From the NCBI GenBank assembly GCA_035542775.1, contig DATKKX010000316.1, positions 1 through 10,573 of the forward strand: 10,573 bases of DNA, given 5' to 3'. A program made the translations under genes and the position numbers. This document shows, one piece after another, positions 6,531-10,573 of the stretch (positions within the stretch are counted from its first letter, which is position 1; each line of letters opens with the position of its first letter). The notes under the pieces are model-generated. The model did not search any database and had not been told where the DNA came from. It saw only the letters and a program-made list of their open reading frames with translations. This stretch comes from DATKKX01 sp035542775. Lineage in GTDB: Bacteria > Planctomycetota > Phycisphaerae > UBA1845 > UTPLA1.

Positions 6531-7472
6531 ATGACGGCTCATACCGTGAAGCGAATCGGGCGGATCTGCTGCTTCTGGCTGCTGGGATCGGCTCTCCTGG
6601 CGGTCGGTTGCGGCGTGACCTCTCCGGCCGGAGGCGTTGGTGGAAACACGGGGGGCACCAATCTCACGGCCCTGGAGCAGCTTTCGCTCGAACGGATCAA
6701 CCGCGCCAGGCTCAAGCCCGCTGCCGAAGCCGCCCTCTACGGCATCAGCCTCAACGAGGGCGTTCCGGCCGGTCAGCAGATCACCGCCGCGCCCAAGCAG
6801 GCGTTGTCGGTGAATTCGACGTTGACGCAGGTAGCTCGTGATCACAGCCAGGACATGCTGACCCGCAACTATTTTGCACACGATACACCCGAGGGAGTTA
6901 CTCCGTTCCAGCGAATACAGGCTGCCGGGTACCCGTTTCTCGCGGCGGGCGAGAACCTGGCCTGGCGCGGCGACACCGTTCCCATCGATCCGCCCCAGGT
7001 CGTGGAACAACAGCACGTTGATCTGTTCGTTGATTCGACCGTGGCCGACCGCGGCCACCGCACCACAATGCTCCAGGATGTGTTCCGCGAGATCGGCGTC
7101 GGCATCCTCCGCGGCAACTTCACCGACGGCGGCATTGTCTACGATTCGATCATGCAGACGCAGGATTACGGCGAACCGGTGACCGACAGCGTCTTTGTGC
7201 TCGGCGTGATATACACTGACTCCAACAACAACGGTCAGTATGACTACGGCGAGGGGCAGCAGAATGTCGGCGTGACGCTGGGCGGCGTAACCAAGACCAC
7301 CAACGTCGGCGGGGGCTACAGTTTTGAAGTGCTTCAACCGGGAAGCTACACGCTGCAATTCGCCCCCGGCCCATCCACGAACCTGACCGTCAACGCCGGT
7401 TCGCTCAACATCAAGGTCGATCTGGTTAACAATACCAACGTGGTGATCAACCTGGGGCTCGGGCCGCTATGA
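6531..7472 (+). CDS. CAP/SCP-domain secreted lipoprotein with C-terminal calcium-type loop and beta repeat
   Basis: From ATG at 6531 the product is 313 residues. A lipoprotein signal ends at lipobox LAVGC, with C27 as the anchor. A Gly/Ser/Thr linker follows, then a bacterial CAP (SCP/PR1, PF00188-type) domain at about 46-212. Its hallmarks are H105 in RDHSQDM, FAHDTPEG with H117, GENLAW with E141, and DRGHR with H176 before the VFREIGVGI strand. These His and Glu residues are the ones usually lining the CAP cavity; the molecular activity of bacterial CAP proteins is mostly unknown. The C-terminal 90 residues begin with an Asp/Asn-rich loop (D230, N232, N234, D238, E241) like those binding calcium, followed by a segment resembling SdrB-type or carboxypeptidase-regulatory beta-sandwiches (GGGYSFEVLQPGSYTL). 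AAAGGGG lies about nine bases before this ATG. An earlier ATG at 6510 or start at 6477 lacks a ribosome site and would push the signal peptide inward. Confidence 0.88.
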   Translation: MTAHTVKRIGRICCFWLLGSALLAVGCGVTSPAGGVGGNTGGTNLTALEQLSLERINRARLKPAAEAALYGISLNEGVPAGQQITAAPKQALSVNSTLTQVARDHSQDMLTRNYFAHDTPEGVTPFQRIQAAGYPFLAAGENLAWRGDTVPIDPPQVVEQQHVDLFVDSTVADRGHRTTMLQDVFREIGVGILRGNFTDGGIVYDSIMQTQDYGEPVTDSVFVLGVIYTDSNNNGQYDYGEGQQNVGVTLGGVTKTTNVGGGYSFEVLQPGSYTLQFAPGPSTNLTVNAGSLNIKVDLVNNTNVVINLGLGPL

Positions 7473-7478
7473 AGCGTA

Positions 7479-7497
7479 TGCGGGTCGCAGATCCGCA
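7479..7497 (+). terminator. Candidate terminator hairpin after the CAP gene
   Basis: Seven bases after the stop codon, TGCGGGTC (7479-7486) pairs with GATCCGCA (7490-7497) over a GCA loop. The stem is eight pairs including one G-T wobble. The following GGTTTG is only weakly T-rich. It lies between the convergent CAP and recA genes. Confidence 0.45.
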
Positions 7498-7574
7498 GGT
7501 TTGCGTCCAACACCGAACGGCAACCCCCGCACAGCCCGCACGAGTGATCGGCTGATCTACCTGTGACGCGTTCG

Positions 7575-8741
7575 TTACACCCGCGCACCCGCCGGCTTCT
7601 TCTTCGCCACGGGCTTGGCTATAGGCGCTGACTTGCTCACCGGGGTCTCGGCTTTCTCCCTGGCCTCCCCTTTGCCGTCGCCTTTGTCTTCCGTCGCCGC
7701 GGCAGGCTTCTCAGCCGTCTTTCCGCCTGCGTCCTTCTTACCAGGAAAACCGCTGAGGTCGAGGATCTTGCGGGTGATCTCCTGGCAGAGGTCCTCGTTG
7801 TCCTGCAGGAAGGCCTTGGCGTTTTCGCGACCCTGGCCGAGCTGGACGTTGCCGTAGCGCAGCCAGGCTCCCTGCTTCTCGATGAGGTTCAGCTTCGTCG
7901 CCAGGTCGATGAGGTCACCCATGCGGCTGATTCCGCTGTCGAACATGATGTCAAACTGGGCGTCGCGGAAGGGCGGGGCCACCTTGTTCTTGACCACGCG
8001 GGCCTTCACCTGGCTGCCGATGACGCGATCTCCCTCCTTGATCGAGGTGATCCGGCGGACATCGATCCGCACGGAGCTGTAGAACTTCAACGCCCGGCCG
8101 CCCGGCGTCGTCTCCGGGTTGCCGAACATCCCGCCGATCTTTTCGCGAATCTGGTTGATGAAGATGACGATGGTGCGGCTCTTGGCGATGCCCCCGGTGA
8201 GCTTCCGCAGGGCCTGGCTCATCAACCGGGCCTGCAGGCCGACGGACTGCTGGCCCATCTCGCCTTCCAGCTCGGACTTGGGAATGAGCGCCGCCACCGA
8301 GTCCACCACGATGACATCGACCGCGTTGGAGCGGACCAGCATGTCGGTGATCTCCAGGGCCTGCTCGCCGCAGTCGGGCTGGCTGACCAGCAGGGTCTCG
8401 GGGTTCACGCCGCAGCGCTTCATCCACGATGGGTCGAGAGCATGCTCGGCATCGACAAACGCGGCCACGCCGTCGTTCTTCTGGGCGCAGGCGATGATGT
8501 GCAACGCCAGGGTGGTCTTGCCGCTGGACTCGGGGCCGAAGATCTCCACGACCCGGCCGCGCGGCACGCCGAACCCGCCCAGGGCCAGATCGAGTGAGAG
8601 CGTCCCGGTGCTGATACCGTCCAGGGAGGCGGAGAGGTTGCCGTCCATCTGCATGATGGCGCCCTTGCCGTAGGCCCGCTCGATCTGCTGAAGGGCCCGA
8701 TCCAACGCCTGATGTCGCTTTTCGCTGCTCGTCGCTGCCAT
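7575..8741 (-). CDS. recA: RecA recombinase with a long basic C-terminal tail
   Basis: RecA coats single-stranded DNA using ATP, drives strand exchange in recombinational repair, and as a filament triggers LexA-type self-cleavage. All core motifs are present: Walker A GPESSGKT (69-76), catalytic E99 in VDAEHALDP, Walker B VDVIVVDSVAAL (141-152), and the L2 DNA-binding loop from INQIREKIGGMFGNPETTPGG (195-215). The 388-residue length is 36 more than E. coli RecA because of the tail. Residues 334-388 are rich in Lys, Ala, Pro and Gly, with 14 basic and 8 acidic residues, and there is no acidic residue after 365. Many RecA proteins instead end in an acidic, autoinhibitory tail. The start is ATG at 8741, with AAGGA seven bases upstream. 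It is convergent with the CAP gene and divergent from the thiamine gene. Confidence 0.98.
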   Translation of the reverse strand: MAATSSEKRHQALDRALQQIERAYGKGAIMQMDGNLSASLDGISTGTLSLDLALGGFGVPRGRVVEIFGPESSGKTTLALHIIACAQKNDGVAAFVDAEHALDPSWMKRCGVNPETLLVSQPDCGEQALEITDMLVRSNAVDVIVVDSVAALIPKSELEGEMGQQSVGLQARLMSQALRKLTGGIAKSRTIVIFINQIREKIGGMFGNPETTPGGRALKFYSSVRIDVRRITSIKEGDRVIGSQVKARVVKNKVAPPFRDAQFDIMFDSGISRMGDLIDLATKLNLIEKQGAWLRYGNVQLGQGRENAKAFLQDNEDLCQEITRKILDLSGFPGKKDAGGKTAEKPAAATEDKGDGKGEAREKAETPVSKSAPIAKPVAKKKPAGARV

Positions 8742-8827
8742 GGGATGATCCTTTCACGGAAGAATAGTCGAGCCGGCGGGCGGATCGCATCCCGAGCCGC
8801 CTTGGCCGCCTCCGTTCTTGGCACCAT

Positions 8828-8847
8828 GTTCCCAGGAATATCGGAAC
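8828..8847. promoter_or_regulatory. Candidate operator upstream of recA (GTTCC-N10-GGAAC)
   Basis: GTTCC (8828-8832) and GGAAC (8843-8847) form an exact inverted repeat 20 bases long, 87 bases before the recA start. Spacing and length are typical of a dimeric repressor site, and recA is a classic LexA target. The words differ from the E. coli (CTGT-N8-ACAG) and Gram-positive (GAAC-N4-GTTC) boxes, so the link to LexA is only an inference. Confidence 0.3.
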
Positions 8848-8912
8848 GAGGCAAGGGGAATTTTTAGGAAAATGTTTGGTATTCTCATTAGGCCGCCCCC
8901 GGAAGGCCTCCA

Positions 8913-9062
8913 ATGCGAATCCCGAGTGCGATCCTCGCTTTGTGCGGGGGAGGAACGGGATTGCCGAGCCGGCGAGGCGATGAGGAACGCCTGATTACCG
9001 TCCAAGCAACGGCCACGCGCCCCTCGGGTTGGGAATCACAGACTTACCGCAACCGGATATAA
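8913..9062 (+). CDS. Possible small upstream ORF before thiE (49 codons)
   Basis: ATG at 8913 is preceded by GGAAGG with six bases between. The frame codes for a 49-residue peptide beginning MRIPSAILALCGGG and ends with TAA at 9060-9062, seven bases before the thiE ATG. Short spacing would allow translational coupling. There is no conservation evidence, the composition is not distinctive, and its stop overlaps the TATAAT proposed as the thiE promoter. Only one of the two readings may be relevant. Chance is the most likely explanation. Confidence 0.2.
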   Translation: MRIPSAILALCGGGTGLPSRRGDEERLITVQATATRPSGWESQTYRNRI

Positions 9063-9063
9063 T
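9058..9063 (+). promoter_or_regulatory. Perfect TATAAT -10 box six bases before the thiE ATG
   Basis: TATAAT ends at 9063 and the ATG starts at 9070. With usual -10-to-start spacing, transcription would begin at or within a base or two of the A of the ATG, giving a leaderless mRNA. This fits the lack of any Shine-Dalgarno sequence before this gene. No strong -35 box sits at 17 bases; TTGGGA (9029-9034) is 23 bases away. Confidence 0.5.
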
Positions 9064-9069
9064 GGCCTC

Positions 9070-10104
9070 ATGCGCACCGCCGCCCTGCGAATCATCGACG
9101 CCAATCTCAATCGCGCTCGCGAGGGACTGCGCGTGCTGGAGGAACATGCCCGGTTGGTGCTGGATGACGCCGCTTTGACCGAACGACTGAAGCGGCTGCG
9201 GCATGGGCTGGTTGAGGCCAGCAGAGATTTCGGCACAGACGCCATGCTGACGGAGCGCGACATCCAGCACGACGTAGGCACTCGAATCAGCACGCCGTCC
9301 GAGCAGAGCCGCGGCGACACCGCCAACGTGGCTGCGGCGGCGGGCAAGCGAACCTCCGAAGCCCTGCGCTGCATTGAAGAGTACGGCAAGATCATCTGCC
9401 CGCAGGCGGCCGCCCGCATCGAACAACTGCGTTACGAGCTCTATGCGGTTGAGCAGGATCTGCTCATCGCCGCCCCGCGGCGGCAGCAACTTCGGGCCGC
9501 CCGACTGCATGTGCTGGTGACTGAGGCGTTGTGCAGCGGTCCCTGGCTGAAGGTCTGCGAGCAAGTCATCGCCGGCGGGGCTGACGCGATACAGCTTCGC
9601 GAGAAGTCACTGACCGATCGCGAACTGCTCCGGCGGGCGCGGGAGCTTAGAGAGTTGACGGGGGCCCACGGCGCCCTGCTCTTCATCAACGACCGACCGG
9701 ACATCGCCCGGCTGGCCGGCGCCGACGGCGTGCATGTCGGTCAGGACGATCTGCCGGTGTCAGAGGCCCGGCGGATCGGCGGTGGAGCCATGCTGGTCGG
9801 CAAGAGCACGCATTCGGTCGAGCAGGCCCGCCGGGCTCTGGCGGAATCGCCGGACTACATCGCCGTCGGACCCATGTTCGCATCGAAGACCAAGCCGGAC
9901 ATCGGCGTGCAGGGGCCGCGGCTGCTGGCGGAGGTCGCAAAGCTGACGGATCTGCCCATCGTGGCGATCGGGGGGATCGACGAAACCAACGCCGCGACGC
10001 TGAAGCCGCGAGGTCCGCTCCGCGTGGCCGTGTGCCAGTCCGTCATTTCCGCACCAGATCCCATGACGGCCGCACGGATTCTGAGAGACCTCGTTACCGC
10101 CTGA
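9070..10104 (+). CDS. thiE: Thiamine-phosphate synthase with N-terminal ThiD2 domain
   Basis: The 344-residue cytosolic protein is a fusion. Residues about 5-135 match the ThiD2-type domain (RIIDANLNRAREGLRVLEEHAR at 7-28, LKRLRHGL at 40-47), proposed in the literature to act on the pyrimidine (HMP) branch. Residues about 145-344 are ThiE, which joins HMP pyrophosphate and thiazole phosphate to give thiamine phosphate. ThiE motifs are clear: QLREKSL (175-181), INDR with N207 and D208 (206-209), GVHVGQDDLPV (220-230), GKSTHS (244-249), YIAVGPMFASKTKPD (263-277) and VAIGGI (298-303). ThiE alone is about 210 residues, so the extra length is the N-terminal domain. The ATG at 9070 follows no ribosome site but lies just after TATAAT, suggesting leaderless expression. 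No other thiamine gene is in the window. A standalone HMP-P kinase elsewhere would bear on what the extension does. Confidence 0.95.
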   Translation: MRTAALRIIDANLNRAREGLRVLEEHARLVLDDAALTERLKRLRHGLVEASRDFGTDAMLTERDIQHDVGTRISTPSEQSRGDTANVAAAAGKRTSEALRCIEEYGKIICPQAAARIEQLRYELYAVEQDLLIAAPRRQQLRAARLHVLVTEALCSGPWLKVCEQVIAGGADAIQLREKSLTDRELLRRARELRELTGAHGALLFINDRPDIARLAGADGVHVGQDDLPVSEARRIGGGAMLVGKSTHSVEQARRALAESPDYIAVGPMFASKTKPDIGVQGPRLLAEVAKLTDLPIVAIGGIDETNAATLKPRGPLRVAVCQSVISAPDPMTAARILRDLVTA

Positions 10105-10118
10105 CACCGAGCGTGGCG

Positions 10119-10140
10119 TGGCCGCGGCACTGTGCGGCCA
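10119..10140. terminator. Candidate bidirectional hairpin between convergent genes
   Basis: TGGCCGC (10119-10125) and GCGGCCA (10134-10140) are exact reverse complements with an eight-base loop, in the 50-bp gap between the end of thiE and the end of the membrane protein gene. Neither side has a T-run, so termination without a U-tract is assumed at best. Confidence 0.35.
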
Positions 10141-10154
10141 TGCTCCTGCTCCGC

Positions 10155-10571
10155 TCAGTTGGCCGCCTGAGACTCGGCATCCATTCGTAAAGCTGGCACG
10201 ACTGCTCCACACTCAGGGCAGACGCCAGTCGTATTGCCGCTCATGTTGTAGAAGCAGGCGGGACACGCGGGGGCACCGCTGTCAACGACTGCCTGGACCA
10301 CAGCGCGTCGCCAGCGTAGCCCCATGTACGCGAGGCGCCCGATGGCATATGTGATGACCAACCAGATCAGGATCAAGATTCCGAGAACAGCGTTTTCGGA
10401 GACAGACAGCCGCTGGCTCAAGTGCTGCACTTGACCTGAACCGAACGCCATCTCGCTCAGCCATTCCAACCCGTAAGGGACGAACACGAAGGCCAGTACA
10501 AAGACGGGGATGGACAGGAGCACGCACCGTCGTTTCGACCAGTCGCGAGGAACCCATCTGCGTTTCAGCAC
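10155..10571 (-). CDS. Small two-helix membrane protein with C-terminal zinc ribbon (possibly partial at right edge)
   Basis: The visible 138 residues contain two likely membrane helices (about 17-36 and 62-82), a short basic loop after the second (LRWRRA), and a zinc ribbon C103-x2-C106 ... C118-x2-C121 of the form CPAC-Y-G-CPECG, which is common on planctomycete membrane proteins. The function is unknown. The ribbon most likely faces the cytoplasm if the basic residues next to helix 2 follow the positive-inside rule. The first in-frame start seen is a GTG at 10571, two bases from the window edge, and the frame is open there. The true start may lie outside, so length is uncertain. The gene is convergent with thiE. 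Confidence 0.75.
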   Translation of the reverse strand: MLKRRWVPRDWSKRRCVLLSIPVFVLAFVFVPYGLEWLSEMAFGSGQVQHLSQRLSVSENAVLGILILIWLVITYAIGRLAYMGLRWRRAVVQAVVDSGAPACPACFYNMSGNTTGVCPECGAVVPALRMDAESQAAN

Positions 10572-10573
10572 TC

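Larger units (their letters stand above)
8742..9069. other. Divergent recA / thiE intergenic region
   Basis: This 328-bp stretch holds the recA ribosome site, a 20-bp inverted repeat (8828-8847), an AT-rich patch (about 8860-8890) that is the likely promoter zone for recA although no clear hexamer pair was found, a possible 49-codon upstream ORF (8913-9062) and a perfect TATAAT (9058-9063). No TPP-riboswitch core was recognised upstream of the thiamine gene. Confidence 0.6.

Noticed and set aside
6480..7358. A 292-codon minus-strand frame
   Set aside because: It is antisense to the CAP-domain gene, which has a signal peptide, domain motifs and ribosome site.
8742..8900. E. coli-type or Gram-positive-type LexA box before recA
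   Set aside because: No CTGT-N8-ACAG or GAAC-N4-GTTC match was found; only the unrelated GTTCC-N10-GGAAC repeat is present.
7951..8913. A 320-codon minus-strand frame overlapping recA and its upstream region
   Set aside because: It is an out-of-frame reading of recA, dominated by Arg, Gly and Asp, and cannot coexist with the clear recA frame.
8742..9069. TPP riboswitch upstream of thiE
   Set aside because: I could not find the conserved core words (CUGAGA, ACCUGA), and the TATAAT next to the ATG leaves no room for a leader.

Overview
The window is a GC-rich bacterial chromosomal segment, most likely from the Planctomycetota. That assignment is inferred from four things: a thiamine-phosphate synthase with an N-terminal ThiD2-type extension, a CxxC...CPECG zinc ribbon on a small membrane protein (a pattern common in planctomycete proteins), the sequence style of RecA, and several starts with poor or absent Shine-Dalgarno sites. 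No RNA gene, insertion sequence or CRISPR array was seen.

Left part (1-5964, all on the minus strand, read right to left): a Lys/Glu-rich lipoprotein (5964-5377), an unrecognised zinc-ribbon protein (5235-4621), a shortened UvrC-like protein with a degenerate GIY-YIG motif (4536-3385), a 374-bp gap rich in short repeats and hairpins, and a very large single-chain restriction-modification enzyme of the MmeI (type IIL) family (3010 to beyond the left edge). The large enzyme has its nuclease motif D-x9-ExK at the N-terminus, then the SAM-binding and NPPF motifs of an adenine methyltransferase, then the target recognition region, so cutting and modification would share one recognition domain.

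Middle (5965-7574): a 566-bp divergent intergenic region with a good sigma70-like promoter for the Lys/Glu-rich lipoprotein, then a plus-strand secreted CAP/SCP-domain lipoprotein with a C-terminal Asp/Asn-rich calcium-type loop and a beta-sandwich-like repeat.

Right part (7575-10573): recA on the minus strand, convergent with the CAP gene. It has all the ATPase and DNA-binding motifs but an unusual Lys/Ala/Pro-rich C-terminal tail. A 328-bp divergent region follows with a candidate operator and a perfect TATAAT placed so close to the next ATG that the transcript is probably leaderless. Then come the ThiD2-ThiE fusion gene on the plus strand and, convergent with it, a small two-helix membrane protein with a zinc ribbon whose true start may lie past the right edge.

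The points most worth following up are the apparently catalytically dead UvrC-like protein, the MmeI-like enzyme beside a repeat-rich gap, the leaderless thiE architecture, and the RecA tail. I found no clear multi-gene novel defence system. The restriction-modification gene is the only obvious defence gene and looks self-contained.
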